From JADLHS01 sp036274115 (GTDB lineage: Bacteria; Verrucomicrobiota; Verrucomicrobiia; Limisphaerales; JADLHS01), in contig DASUGI010000100.1 of NCBI GenBank assembly GCA_036274115.1, positions 1-64,000 of the forward strand: a stretch of DNA of 64,000 bases, given 5' to 3'. Below, piece by piece: positions 54,945 through 64,000 of the stretch. The notes beneath the pieces are model-generated. The model was not told where the DNA came from, searched no databases, and saw nothing but the letters and a program-made list of their open reading frames with translations. Both the position numbers and the translations under genes were made by a program. The first letter of the stretch is position 1; the number at the start of each line of letters is the position of its first letter.

Positions 54945-55948
54945 GTTCACCGCGCGGCAAAATCCTCGTTATTCGCGGCGGCGCGATAGGGGATTTCATT
55001 CTCACCTTGCCGGCGATCGCTGCGCTGCGACAACAGTTCCCCGAAGTGCACCTTGAGGTGCTGGGCTATCCGCACATCGTTCAACTCGCCGAGGCCGGCG
55101 GCCTGGTGAATCGCGTGCAAGCAATCGAAGCGCGAGGCCTGGCGGGATTCTTTGCGCGCAACGGAGAATTGTCCGAGGATTTGTGTGACTACTTTTCGGA
55201 TTTCAACATCATCGTTTCCTACCTCTACGACCCGGACGAGATCTTTAAAATGAACATTGCCCGCTGCAGCCCGGCGCAATTCATCGTGGGACCGCACCGA
55301 CCGGACGAGGCCGCTGATGTCCACGCGACGGAAGCTTTTTTGAAGCCGCTGGAACGCCTGGCCATTTTCGGGGCCGACCAGGTTCCGCACCTCAGTCTGG
55401 TTGTAGACGAATCGATTGCGCGTCACGCGCCAACGATTGCCCTTCATCCGGGCAGTGGCAGCGAGCGGAAGAACTGGTCGGAAACGAACTGGACCCGGCT
55501 CTTCCGGGAGTTAATCGACCAATCCACTTTCAATTTGCTATTGGTGGGAGGTGAGGCCGAAGGTGATCGACTCGCGAACTATGCCAGGGTTCTTCCGGCA
55601 GAACGCGTCCGGGTTGCACGCAGTCTTCCCCTGAAAGAACTCGCGCGGCAGCTCAAGGACTGCGCCGGCTTTATTGGACACGATTCCGGCATCACGCATC
55701 TCGCGGCGGCAGTCGGATTGCCAACGCTGGCTTTGTGGGCGGAGACAAACATGGACATCTGGCGCCCGTTGGGAAACAACGTGGTGCTGCTGCAAGGCGA
55801 AACGGGCATTGAGTCACTGCCAATCAGCCGCGTCCTGGAGCAGGTGCTTAATTTGCGGAACGGAAAACGATTCGAGCCGGATCGTTCCCGTCCGTTTCGG
55901 TGGCGGGCTTCAGAGCCTCCGGCGGAATTTGAAACCAGTGACCAATGA
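54941..55948 (+). CDS. Glycosyltransferase family 9 (heptosyltransferase-like)
   Basis: 335 residues from a GTG overlapping the stop of the membrane-protein gene; this start puts the GT9 N-terminus 'KILVIRGGAIGDFILTLPAI' at residue 7. Donor-domain motifs: 'IALHPGSGSERKNWSETNWT', 'LLLVGGEAEGDRLAN' and 'CAGFIGHDSGITHLAAAVGL'. It would transfer a sugar, classically ADP-heptose, in lipopolysaccharide core or glycan assembly. The acceptor cannot be inferred. Confidence 0.9.
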   Translation: MSSPRGKILVIRGGAIGDFILTLPAIAALRQQFPEVHLEVLGYPHIVQLAEAGGLVNRVQAIEARGLAGFFARNGELSEDLCDYFSDFNIIVSYLYDPDEIFKMNIARCSPAQFIVGPHRPDEAADVHATEAFLKPLERLAIFGADQVPHLSLVVDESIARHAPTIALHPGSGSERKNWSETNWTRLFRELIDQSTFNLLLVGGEAEGDRLANYARVLPAERVRVARSLPLKELARQLKDCAGFIGHDSGITHLAAAVGLPTLALWAETNMDIWRPLGNNVVLLQGETGIESLPISRVLEQVLNLRNGKRFEPDRSRPFRWRASEPPAEFETSDQ

Positions 55949-55963
55949 TTGCGTAATCAGGAT

Positions 55964-58681
55964 TCACAGGGCACTGACACGGTAGAACCGGTTGCTCACG
56001 CCGACAGGAAACGGGTCGGAGCAGACGATGGTGCGATTTGAGTTCACCGGCGCAATGTTGGTGAGTTCCAGCCAGGTCCCCAAGCCAGGGTGGTCTCGAT
56101 ACTGCAAGGTGAATGCGCGGTTGGATCCGGCAGTGAACTGAATAATGGCGGTGTTGGTTTGGGTGTTGATTCTCACGCGCAGGACACTCGCCGAATCCCG
56201 TGGGTCAGTGCCGCTGAGAAACTCGTGCCGGTTTGTGGCGCCGTCGGAATCCGGGTCGGCATCGGGCCCGCTGATGTTCAAGTCGGCAAGTTCGCTGGCG
56301 GTGAAATGCTTGAAGCGCCACGCATCAAAAGGCAGGTCCAGAATGTGAACGGTGGCTTTGCTTAATGGGCCAACTCCGTAGTTTGTTCCGGCTTGCAATG
56401 AAACGATCAGAGTTTTGTCTCCTTCGGCGTTTGCATCTGAAGGTGCGGTGATCACCAGATTCGTTGAAGCGACTCCGGCCGGCAGCGCCAGGCTGCCGGG
56501 AAGCGTGGCGAAATCGACTCCGTTGCTGGCATTACCGGAAAGTTGATAAAAGATTGTGAGCGCAGTGTTCGTGTCATTGATCGACCGGGCGAAAAGCAAT
56601 CGCGCCGTTTTGCCGGTCTCGCTGGCAATCGGGTCGCTGGCGATGAGTTGAACCACCGGCAGGTTGCTGGCGGTTGCGGAAACCCAGCGTGCTGCATCGG
56701 CAATGACGAAGCCGGTCGTTCCCGAGTTGCGAATGCGTAGAGCGCTGTTGGTCCCTGCGTTGAAGTTGGTGGTCAGGAGATGAACCCAAGTGCCGTTGTC
56801 CAGCATTTGGTTTGCGAGGACGGTGTTGGTGCCGGCAGGATGGATGATGTCCACGGGAACGTTGGTGGCGCGGTTTGGATTGGTGGTCCAGCGCAGGTAA
56901 ACGTGATAGGTGTCGTTGGTCGGCAGGTTGGGTTGGAACGTTGCCGATTTGTTGCCTTTGTCCTCATTGCCATCGTGCTGATAGTTTGCGCCCCAATATC
57001 CGGTCACGGAAGTGCTGTTGCTCCAAACGCCGGTGTAGGTGACCGCGCTGTTCGAATTATCCACGATCACTCCCGCGGTGTCGCCGCTGGAGCCCCAGGT
57101 GAGCACCTGCCCATCGGCGGCAAGTTGCAGGGCCAGCTTGGCGTAATTGACCTGTTGGACTGGCAGTTGGTCATCGATTGCAAAGGACGCCGCGGTAGCC
57201 GCTGACTGGCTCGCCATCATGAAGACGGGTTCCATGCGGGTGGAACCGAAAGCAATGTGAGTGGCGCTGATGGCAAAGGTGACAAACAGATTCTCGCACT
57301 CGCCCACGCGCGGCACGATGGAGCGATACGAGATGGGATAAGGCTGAGCCGGGCTGACCTGCACATCGCCCTCGTTGCGCGCGAATCCGTTTTTGACGAT
57401 CCGCTGGCAATTGTGTGAGTCCATGTTGTAGGAGCCGAGGCAGACTGAATCCGGAGCGACGCGAGTGTTCTGGCAATCGCCTTGAGTCATCACGTAATCG
57501 CTCACCATGCGGCGGGCTTCGCGCACGTAAATCTGCGGAGAGTAACCACCGGTTTCCTGCCATTCGTCCTTGCACGGTCCCCAACTCAGCACTTGCGCCC
57601 GCAGGTTGGCCGGAGAACGCGGGCTGGTGGCGAGATACTGGATCAATCCCTGAATGTACTCGCGATGCTCGATATCCATTTGCTCGCGGGCCGCATAGGT
57701 GTTCGTCGGGTAGGTCCAGTTCATGCCAATGTAATCGGTGGAAAACGCGCCGTTGTTGTTCATGTCGGTTTTGCCATTGGGCATGGCCGAAACACTGAAG
57801 AAATTGTTGATGGTGAGCGTGTCCCCGTTGGCGACGCGGGCATCGAGCAGGCGTCCCAGCAATTCATAGCGGGCCGGGTCGTAGTTCGGCGGCACGACGT
57901 GCGGCAGACGGTTGGTGGCATTTTGTGTGAAACACAGCCGATAATTGTAGGCCTGGATGCGATGGTCGCCATCGCCGGGCGTGCCACCGTCGCCGGGTTG
58001 AACAAACGGCAACAAGCCGCTCGCCGGATTTCCGGGAATGACATACGGATCTACGTTGACGGTGAATTGGTGTGCCGGCGTATTGGCGCGAATGCCGTTG
58101 AGCGTCTCGCCATACACGTTTGTGCCTTCCCGTCCAAAGGTGAAACTAACCCCGGCCATGGCCATCAAGTCGCCTTCGTAGGTGGCATCAATGAACATCT
58201 TCGCGCGATAGATTGTTCCGTCCTCCATGGTGATTTGCGTGATGCGCTGGCCGGTTTTGGCGACGGAGGCCAGACGTTGATTGAAACGTGGCGTCACACC
58301 AACCTCGGCCAGCCAGGCTTCGAAAACTTCACGGGCGACGTGCGGCTCAAAATTGAAGCGTTCGGTCTGGTTATAACGTTGTCCGATCCGGCGGTAAAAT
58401 TCCCGCGACACGCCGCCGATGGTCGCCTGATTGCCAACATCTGTTGCCCCGAGGCCGCCGGAGGTCAATCCACCCAGATGCGTGCTGAACACGGCCAGTG
58501 AAGCCGTTTTACCCATGCGTTTCGCCTGGACTACCGCAGCCACGCCGCCAGAAGTTCCGCCATAAACACAGATGTCACTTTCCACAACTGTGGCCGCGCT
58601 GCTGACACCGTCGGAAAGGAGGACGACGCAGGACAAGGCCAACAATTCAAAGAGGCGGAGTTTGTGACGCATAAAACTCAT
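55964..58681 (-). CDS. Exported FAD-dependent oxidoreductase with golvesin-like and Calx-beta domains
   Basis: About 905 residues from ATG at 58681, which overlaps the preceding stop as ATGA. Signal peptide near 'ELLALSCVVLLSDGVSSAA'. Residues about 30-490 form a FAD_oxidored domain ('ESDICVYGGTSGGVAAVVQA', 'HLGGLTSGGLGATDVGN', 'MFIDATYEGDLMAMAGV'). Then come a golvesin-type beta-sandwich ('VTGYWGANYQHDGNEDKG', 'YHVYLRWTTNPNRATNVPVD'), a Calx-beta domain, a calcium motif 'DADPDSDGATNRHEF' and the C-terminal 'NRFYRVSAL' module. Related proteins are annotated xanthan lyase or FAD-dependent oxidoreductase; the substrate is unknown. Tandem paralogue of the upstream gene. Confidence 0.9.
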   Translation of the reverse strand: MSFMRHKLRLFELLALSCVVLLSDGVSSAATVVESDICVYGGTSGGVAAVVQAKRMGKTASLAVFSTHLGGLTSGGLGATDVGNQATIGGVSREFYRRIGQRYNQTERFNFEPHVAREVFEAWLAEVGVTPRFNQRLASVAKTGQRITQITMEDGTIYRAKMFIDATYEGDLMAMAGVSFTFGREGTNVYGETLNGIRANTPAHQFTVNVDPYVIPGNPASGLLPFVQPGDGGTPGDGDHRIQAYNYRLCFTQNATNRLPHVVPPNYDPARYELLGRLLDARVANGDTLTINNFFSVSAMPNGKTDMNNNGAFSTDYIGMNWTYPTNTYAAREQMDIEHREYIQGLIQYLATSPRSPANLRAQVLSWGPCKDEWQETGGYSPQIYVREARRMVSDYVMTQGDCQNTRVAPDSVCLGSYNMDSHNCQRIVKNGFARNEGDVQVSPAQPYPISYRSIVPRVGECENLFVTFAISATHIAFGSTRMEPVFMMASQSAATAASFAIDDQLPVQQVNYAKLALQLAADGQVLTWGSSGDTAGVIVDNSNSAVTYTGVWSNSTSVTGYWGANYQHDGNEDKGNKSATFQPNLPTNDTYHVYLRWTTNPNRATNVPVDIIHPAGTNTVLANQMLDNGTWVHLLTTNFNAGTNSALRIRNSGTTGFVIADAARWVSATASNLPVVQLIASDPIASETGKTARLLFARSINDTNTALTIFYQLSGNASNGVDFATLPGSLALPAGVASTNLVITAPSDANAEGDKTLIVSLQAGTNYGVGPLSKATVHILDLPFDAWRFKHFTASELADLNISGPDADPDSDGATNRHEFLSGTDPRDSASVLRVRINTQTNTAIIQFTAGSNRAFTLQYRDHPGLGTWLELTNIAPVNSNRTIVCSDPFPVGVSNRFYRVSAL

Positions 58682-60801
58682 TTGGGCAGCCATTGAATGG
58701 CGTCGATGACGACATGGCCATCAGCGTTTTGATTGGAGACTTCCACGACCGCAGGTTTCTCCGTGTCGAAAGCAAACGTCCCCAGCGAGGCGAAAATGTT
58801 GTCAATTGGCGGGCGCAATTTTTCGTTCAACAGAATGACTTTCTCTCCGCGCTCATGATGAATAGTGATTGCGACGTTGGAGGCCCGGTTGTCATTGGGA
58901 GAGTACGCAAGTCGGACCTCGTAACGGCCCGCGCGCGGCAGGCGGGTTTCAAATCGAGCGATTGACTTGCCCTTGGCGGTATTTCCGTCATGCCGATAGC
59001 TCGCGCCGACCCAGGGTTGGAGGGCGGTGCTTTCGACCCAGTTGCCGATGAGCCTGGCTTCCGCGTCATCCACGACGATGCCGTCGAGCTTGCGTGGATC
59101 GAGAATTGTCACTTCCGGCGGGGCGGGGTGCGTGGATTCGAGCACCTGTCCATCCTGCAACAGACGTTCGCGCAGCTTTGAGTAGGGTACGTCCTGAACA
59201 GCAACGCGAGCATCAATGGCCATCGCCGCGGCGGTTGCGGCGGATTGACCCAGGATCATGAAGACCGGCTCCATGCGAATGGAGCCAAACGCAATGTGCG
59301 AGCTGGAAACGCACACTGGAACCAGCAGATTGTCCACCTGACCCCGCTTGGGCAGGAGCGCGCCGTAGGCGATTTGATAGGGGCCGCGAGTTGAGACCCC
59401 AATGTCCCCTTCGTTCTGGACATAACCTTCCGGAGTGATGTAGCGCTGGATGTTGTGGGAATCGATGGTGTAACTGCCCATGCCGACCGGTTCCGGGGTG
59501 GGACGTTTTTTGAGGAGTTCGTTTTCGGTCATCACGTACTGGCCAATCATCCGACGCGCTTCACGAATATAGAGTTGATGCGGCCAGTTCCCGTTGTCGC
59601 GAAACTCATCCCGGGCCAGTCCCCATTTCTGCATTTTCTCCCGAACCTCGGACGGGACGCGCGGGTCATTGGCGATGAAATAAAGCCAGCCTTTCTGGTA
59701 CTGCTCGTGTTCCTTGATGATCTCGCGGCGTCGTTCGTAGGAAGCTTCCGGGTAATCGTAGTTGTAACCGATGTTGTCGAAGCTCATCGGGCCGTGATTG
59801 TTGACGTCGGTCTTGCGATTCGGAACGGGATCAAACTTGGCAAAAGTTTCGCGCCAGCCGGCTTGGAAGATGCGCAGTAATAACTCGTATTGCGCGGGAT
59901 CGTAGCCGTCGGGTTTGGGAAAGGGCACGCGATTCTCAGGATGGTCGGTCAAACAGAGGCGGAAACAATACGCCTGAACCTTCCGATCACCCTGGCCATA
60001 TTCGCCCGGATGATTGGTGCTGATTCGCGGCAGCACGCCGCTGCTCGGGTCGCCCGGAACGACGTACGGGCTGATCTTCTGTTTTACCGCGCCGAAGTGA
60101 TGGCGATGATGCAAAACACCCGTCTGCACTCCGTTCCATTGCTCGCCATAGACACTGTTCGCTTCGCGACCGACGTGGTAATCCACTTCTGCTGCCGCCA
60201 TCAAGTCGCCTTCGTAGGTCGCGTCCAAATACATTTTCGCGCGATACGTTTTACCGCTCAGCGTTGAGATGGAAACGATGCGCTGATTTTCCTTCTTCAC
60301 GCCACTCGTACGGTCGAGCCATTCGTTTCGATAAACCGGAATCTTGTATTCGCGAATCCAATCCTCGAAGACGCGCTCGGCGACATGTGGTTCGAAGATC
60401 CACATCGTGCGGAGGTCCTTGTGGATGGCAGGTGTTCCCTGGCCTTGATTGCCGTAGTCCTCGCGCTGCTCCCATTTCCACGCCTCGGGTTGATCGTATT
60501 GTTTCCACACGCGATGATAGAACTCCCGGGCCAGCCCGCCGATGACCGCCTTGTTGCCGGTGTCAGTAAATCCCAGTCCGCCACTCGACAGGCCACCCAG
60601 ATGCTGCTCCGGACAGACGATCACCACGGACTTGCCCATCCGCGCCGCCTGAACGGCGGCAACGACGCCGCCCGACGTGCCGCCGTAGATGCAAATATCG
60701 CTTTCGGCTGTCGGCGCACCGGAGAGCGAGTTCGCCGCCAGGCATAGAAACAGCGAGAGGCAGCGGATCGATTTGAGAGTCATGTTTGAGAATTCTGTCA
60801 T
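58678..60801 (-). CDS. Exported FAD-dependent oxidoreductase with golvesin-like domain
   Basis: 707 residues; a Met seven codons in (60783) is an alternative start. Signal peptide, then a FAD_oxidored domain with the same motifs as its downstream paralogue ('ESDICIYGGTSGGVVAAVQA', 'HLGGLSSGGLGFTDTGN', 'MYLDATYEGDLMAAAEV', 'GSYTIDSHNIQRYI', 'HIAFGSIRMEPVFMILGQSA'). The C-terminal ~140 residues are golvesin-like ('WVGASYRHDGNTAKGKSIAR'). It lacks the Calx-beta and calcium-linker extension of the paralogue. The 4-base overlap indicates an operon. Probably acts on carbohydrate material outside the cytoplasm; not proven. Confidence 0.9.
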   Translation of the reverse strand: MTEFSNMTLKSIRCLSLFLCLAANSLSGAPTAESDICIYGGTSGGVVAAVQAARMGKSVVIVCPEQHLGGLSSGGLGFTDTGNKAVIGGLAREFYHRVWKQYDQPEAWKWEQREDYGNQGQGTPAIHKDLRTMWIFEPHVAERVFEDWIREYKIPVYRNEWLDRTSGVKKENQRIVSISTLSGKTYRAKMYLDATYEGDLMAAAEVDYHVGREANSVYGEQWNGVQTGVLHHRHHFGAVKQKISPYVVPGDPSSGVLPRISTNHPGEYGQGDRKVQAYCFRLCLTDHPENRVPFPKPDGYDPAQYELLLRIFQAGWRETFAKFDPVPNRKTDVNNHGPMSFDNIGYNYDYPEASYERRREIIKEHEQYQKGWLYFIANDPRVPSEVREKMQKWGLARDEFRDNGNWPHQLYIREARRMIGQYVMTENELLKKRPTPEPVGMGSYTIDSHNIQRYITPEGYVQNEGDIGVSTRGPYQIAYGALLPKRGQVDNLLVPVCVSSSHIAFGSIRMEPVFMILGQSAATAAAMAIDARVAVQDVPYSKLRERLLQDGQVLESTHPAPPEVTILDPRKLDGIVVDDAEARLIGNWVESTALQPWVGASYRHDGNTAKGKSIARFETRLPRAGRYEVRLAYSPNDNRASNVAITIHHERGEKVILLNEKLRPPIDNIFASLGTFAFDTEKPAVVEVSNQNADGHVVIDAIQWLPK

Positions 60802-60868
60802 GTTCCCGGCTTGGGGCGGTATTACACGAAGGTGTAACGATGCAAGGGTCTGTAGCGGGATGTGAACC

Positions 60869-61549
60869 TTACCTTCCGAGAAATTTCACCACGGCTTCGG
60901 TGCGCGAGCTGACCTGAAGTTTCTCGTAGATGTTGTGACAGTGTTTTCGAACCGTCTCGATGTTCACACCGAGCAGGTCGGCGATTTCCTTGTAGGGCAG
61001 CCCTTTGGACAACAACTCCAGCACTTCACGTTCACGGGTGGAGAGTGGTTGTTCGGTGCCGGCGCGGGAGGGTTGGTGGTGAAAATACTGCACGATTTTT
61101 CGCGCGATCAGACTGTTCAAAGGTGATCCGCCCCGGGCCGCATCGCGAACGGCCTCGAGCACCTGGTTGCCCGAACCCGTCCGCCCCTTGAGCAGGTAGC
61201 CGACCGCACCAGCCAGGAGAGACTTAAAAATCACATCGGCATCCTCGTAAACTGTCAACATCACGTACTGCGTGTTGGGAAGCTGGCCTTTGAGGACCCG
61301 GACGCAATCAATGCCACTCATGCGAGGCAGGTTGATGTCCATGAGCACGACGTCCGGTTGATGGCGGGGAATTTCCTCCAGCGCCGCCTCGGCAGAGCGA
61401 TGGCTGCTGACGCAGGTGAACCCCGGCGCGCGCGACAATTGATGCACGAGTTGCTCGCGCACCACATGGTCGTCCTCGACCACGCACACCCGTATGTTGC
61501 GACTGGTGGCTTCTGGATTCGTTTCAGGTTTGGCGCTGGCCATCTTCAT
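60869..61549 (-). CDS. NarL/LuxR-type response regulator
   Basis: About 226 residues from MKMASAKPETN, placed so that it follows the histidine kinase stop by 4 bases. Receiver domain with 'VCVVEDDHVVREQL', phospho-acceptor D71 ('PDVVLMDINLPRMSGIDCVR') and 'AVGYLLKG'. C-terminal LuxR helix-turn-helix ('LSTREREVLELLSKGLPYKE', 'IADLLGVNIETVRKHCHNIY'). Partner of the adjacent sensor kinase. It lies just upstream of the two FAD oxidoreductase genes in the same orientation and may regulate them. Confidence 0.94.
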   Translation of the reverse strand: MKMASAKPETNPEATSRNIRVCVVEDDHVVREQLVHQLSRAPGFTCVSSHRSAEAALEEIPRHQPDVVLMDINLPRMSGIDCVRVLKGQLPNTQYVMLTVYEDADVIFKSLLAGAVGYLLKGRTGSGNQVLEAVRDAARGGSPLNSLIARKIVQYFHHQPSRAGTEQPLSTREREVLELLSKGLPYKEIADLLGVNIETVRKHCHNIYEKLQVSSRTEAVVKFLGR

Positions 61550-61553
61550 AAAC

Positions 61554-64000
61554 TCATGACCGACTCTTTTCTCGCGTACGATCAATCAGGCGACGGGATA
61601 CTGACAACCGGATCGTCGTACCTTGTTCTGGTTGGCTCTCGATTTCGGTCTTTCCACCGATTTCTTCCATCCGTTGGCGCATGTTGTGCAGCCCGTTTCC
61701 CTCTGGGGAGACACTCAGGATGTCAAAGCCGCGGCCATTGTCAGCAATGATGATGCGCAACTGTTCGTTGTCCAGTTGCAATGACACGCGCGCTTCTGTC
61801 GCCGCGGCATGCGCTACGACGTTTTGGATGGCTTCGCGCGCCGCCAGCACGATGTGATGGCGCAACTCGGCCGACAACTGGAGCGCCGGCAGTACCATGG
61901 GGACATCGAGCACGCAACGAATGCCCGCAAGATTGAAATGTTCGGAAGCGAATTGGCTGAGGTAGTTCGCCAGACTTTCGAGCGAATCATGTTTGGGATT
62001 GATCGCCCAGACAATTTCATCGAGCGATTGGATCGTGCGACGCGCGGTGGCGGGAATCAATCGCAGCCAATGCGCCGCTTCCTTCAGGTCGCCGTGCGAG
62101 GCTTCGGCGCGCTGGCTGAGGAAAACGATTTGAGTGAGGTTGGCGCCCAGGTCGTCGTGAATGTCCTTGGCGATGCGGCTGCGTTCGTGTTCGATGGCAT
62201 GTTGCTGTTCGAGGCGTTCGAGTCGCAACTGTGCCTTCCAGCGTTCCACCCGGCGGACGGTAAGCGCGACTCCAGCAATCAGCAGCAGCCCCATACCGCC
62301 TTGAAACCAGCGCGTCTGCCAGAAGAAGGGCTGGATCTCCACGCGCAGCGAATGGCCATCGGGATTCCACACGCCGTCGTTGTTGCAGGCGGTCACCCGA
62401 AACGTGTAATCGCCCGGAGGAATGTGACTGTACGTGACGATGTGTTCTGCGTCGGCTGCCGACCACTCTTCCTCAAGTCCTTCGAGCTTGTGCCGAAAGC
62501 GTATTTTTTCGGGCGCCGATACACTCAATGCGGTGAAGCGAAAATCCAGTCGCCGCTTTCCGGGCCCAATGACCAGCGTGGGCGCGGAGTGTTGAATCCG
62601 TTGCGAGTCGCCGTCGGCGATCACCTCCTCAATCCACACCGGCGGCGCCATGGTATTCTCGCGTATCGCGTCGGGTGCGATGCTGACGAATCCATTGACG
62701 GTCGGAAACCACAGCCGCCCGTCAGGTGTCCTGGCTCCGGCGGGTTGAAAACCGCCGGGGCTTTCCAGAGCCGGCAGGCCGTCGTTTCGGCCGTAACCGA
62801 TGCATTGAATGGAATCACGACGGCCTTCGGCGAAGTCGTGCAATTGCTGTCGGGCGACGCGGAACACGCCGCCAAAGGAACTGAACCACAAGTTGCCCCG
62901 GCCATCGTCGGTGATATGGGAAAGCGAGTTGTGCCACAATCCTTGAGCGGTGGTGATGGCGGATATTTTTCCTTCGCGCCAACGGCAGAGGCCATTGATG
63001 GTCGCCAGCCACACAGTTCCATCGGCATCGGCCAGCAGGCTGCGAACATAGTCAGAGGGCAAACCGTCGCGACCGGTGTAACGCGTCCATTTTTCATTGT
63101 GCCAGCGAAACGCACCGCCGTAGTGGGTGCCGAACCACATCGCGCCGTCAGCCGCTTCGGCAATGCACCGCACGTCCGGGAACGAAAGGCCTTCGACCAC
63201 GCGCCATTGTTTAGGATCACTTTGAGGCATGAACCCGACGCCCGCGCCACCGGTGAAACCAATCCAGAGATTCGATTTGGAGTCCTTGAAAAAGGCGCTC
63301 GCGTAGTCCGATGACGGTAATTGGAGTTCCAAACTGAACCGCCCGCCGCGCATGCGATAGATCAGCCCGCTCCCCGTGCCCAGCCACAGGGAATGGGCTC
63401 GGTCGTGGAAGAGCGTGCGAAAACTCAGCGGCAGTTCCGGCGGTTTCCAAAATCGCATCGCGCCGGTATCCGCAGCGATGCGACCCAGGGTTTGCCCGTT
63501 AAAGAGTGCCCAAATGTTTCCGTCGGCATCCGCGGAGACTGCCATCGCGTACCGATCCTGATCCGTCGCCGGCAATTCATGGGTGGTGAACATTCGGGGA
63601 CGAAGGCGTGTTAAACCCGTTCCAAACCCGCCGCGCCATAAGTTTCCTTCGCGATCTTCGCAAAGCGTGCGATGGCTGCCTTGCAATCCGGGTTCGCGTG
63701 CGACGGCTTGCCACTCGCCGGAGGATTTCCGATAGAACAAGCCGCCGTCTCCGGCCGCCAACCACAACCGACCATCAAGAGTTTCCAACAATTGTTCGGC
63801 AGGATTGGTGAGGCCTGTGGGAACGGCCTCATCGAGGATCATTTGGCCATCGCGAATTTTTTTCAACCGGCTCGATTGGACTGTCCACAAGCCTCCGTCG
63901 CGCGCGGCAGCAAAAGCGTCGTGGGGCTGATTCGGCAACCCGGTCATTCCCGGTGGAATCACCAAGCGGTCCTTTTCCCGGATTCTCAAGCCGTCCTTGG
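61554..64000 (-). CDS. Reg_prop/Y_Y_Y two-component sensor histidine kinase (5' end beyond window)
   Basis: At least 815 residues, open to the right edge with no start codon that fits a signal peptide, so the N-terminus is missing. The visible order is: many Reg_prop propeller repeats ('EDREGNLWRGGFGTGLTRL', 'DADGTVWLATINGLCRW', 'DDGRGNLWFSSFGGVFRV'), a Y_Y_Y domain ('RFRHKLEGLEEEWSAADA', 'YTFRVTACNNDGVW'), one transmembrane helix ('GGMGLLLIAGVALTV'), HisKA_3 with the phospho-His in 'RIAKDIHDDLGANLTQIV', and HATPase_c ('IIADNGRGFD', 'GNGLHNMRQRM'). It resembles periplasmic glycan-sensing kinases, but its ligand is unknown. Cognate of the regulator at 60869-61549. Confidence 0.93.
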   Translation of the reverse strand, partial: KDGLRIREKDRLVIPPGMTGLPNQPHDAFAAARDGGLWTVQSSRLKKIRDGQMILDEAVPTGLTNPAEQLLETLDGRLWLAAGDGGLFYRKSSGEWQAVAREPGLQGSHRTLCEDREGNLWRGGFGTGLTRLRPRMFTTHELPATDQDRYAMAVSADADGNIWALFNGQTLGRIAADTGAMRFWKPPELPLSFRTLFHDRAHSLWLGTGSGLIYRMRGGRFSLELQLPSSDYASAFFKDSKSNLWIGFTGGAGVGFMPQSDPKQWRVVEGLSFPDVRCIAEAADGAMWFGTHYGGAFRWHNEKWTRYTGRDGLPSDYVRSLLADADGTVWLATINGLCRWREGKISAITTAQGLWHNSLSHITDDGRGNLWFSSFGGVFRVARQQLHDFAEGRRDSIQCIGYGRNDGLPALESPGGFQPAGARTPDGRLWFPTVNGFVSIAPDAIRENTMAPPVWIEEVIADGDSQRIQHSAPTLVIGPGKRRLDFRFTALSVSAPEKIRFRHKLEGLEEEWSAADAEHIVTYSHIPPGDYTFRVTACNNDGVWNPDGHSLRVEIQPFFWQTRWFQGGMGLLLIAGVALTVRRVERWKAQLRLERLEQQHAIEHERSRIAKDIHDDLGANLTQIVFLSQRAEASHGDLKEAAHWLRLIPATARRTIQSLDEIVWAINPKHDSLESLANYLSQFASEHFNLAGIRCVLDVPMVLPALQLSAELRHHIVLAAREAIQNVVAHAAATEARVSLQLDNEQLRIIIADNGRGFDILSVSPEGNGLHNMRQRMEEIGGKTEIESQPEQGTTIRLSVSRRLIDRTREKSRS

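Noticed and set aside
61809..63314. Plus-strand open frame of 501 codons
   Set aside because: Antisense to the histidine kinase with intact HisKA_3, HATPase and Y_Y_Y motifs.

Overview
The window looks like chromosomal DNA of a heterotrophic Verrucomicrobiota bacterium, probably near the Pedosphaera/Limisphaerales lineage. This is inferred from gene style: a lone prepilin-like protein, PEP-CTERM and thrombospondin-3/EF-hand-like secreted proteins ending in a C-terminal domain with 'YRVQ...DL...W' and 'FYRV' motifs, cytochrome c-PQQ sugar dehydrogenase fusions, FAD_oxidored/golvesin proteins, PF07638-type sigma factors next to WD40 kinases, and palindromic repeats of the GQASRLS/DRRDACPT type inside genes. 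I found no rRNA, tRNA or CRISPR array. About 38 protein genes are supported.

Layout. 1-9.5 kb: a GYF_2/cyclic-nucleotide-binding protein, a prepilin-like protein, a large secreted PD40 propeller protein, a cytochrome c-PQQ dehydrogenase, and a small IF3-N-like protein followed closely by an alpha/beta-hydrolase lipase. 9.5-14.7 kb: a tight minus-strand cluster of leuS, a PuuD-like amidohydrolase and an NtrC-type regulator; leuS carries three repeat-derived in-frame insertions. 14.7-18.2 kb: a cupredoxin, a membrane protein and a secreted YadA-head/S74-chaperone protein. 18.3-22.1 kb: a visibly more AT-rich accessory patch with a DUF5131 (Gp37/Gp68) protein and a controller-regulated restriction-modification system (C protein, putative REase, internally duplicated DNA methyltransferase).

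22.2-26.5 kb: an ECF-type sigma factor with a Ser/Thr kinase-WD40 membrane protein. 26.6-42.7 kb: four closely spaced plus-strand genes: a SurA/PpiC-like lipoprotein foldase, a 570-aa secreted protein, a 4092-aa giant protein and a 351-aa secreted protein. The giant protein combines four LamG domains, a P-domain, Ig/cadherin-like domains and HAF repeats with a C-terminal ~550 residues that resemble the pore-forming helices and TcB-binding domain of the insecticidal toxin subunit TcA. This is the best candidate for an undescribed system; no TcB/TcC (RHS) gene is in the window.

42.8-49.8 kb: a conserved hypothetical, a sigma factor fused to a membrane/coiled-coil tail, a UPF0175/DUF3368 toxin-antitoxin pair flanked by a decayed copy of the 3' end of the neighbouring moeB-like gene, a PEP-CTERM protein, purine nucleoside phosphorylase and cytidine deaminase. 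49.8-56 kb: a LysR regulator with hemB, an FHA protein, carA, a thioredoxin with a clear terminator, and a membrane protein overlapping a heptosyltransferase. 56-64 kb: two tandem paralogous FAD-dependent oxidoreductases next to a NarL-type regulator and a Reg_prop hybrid-periplasmic histidine kinase that runs off the right edge.
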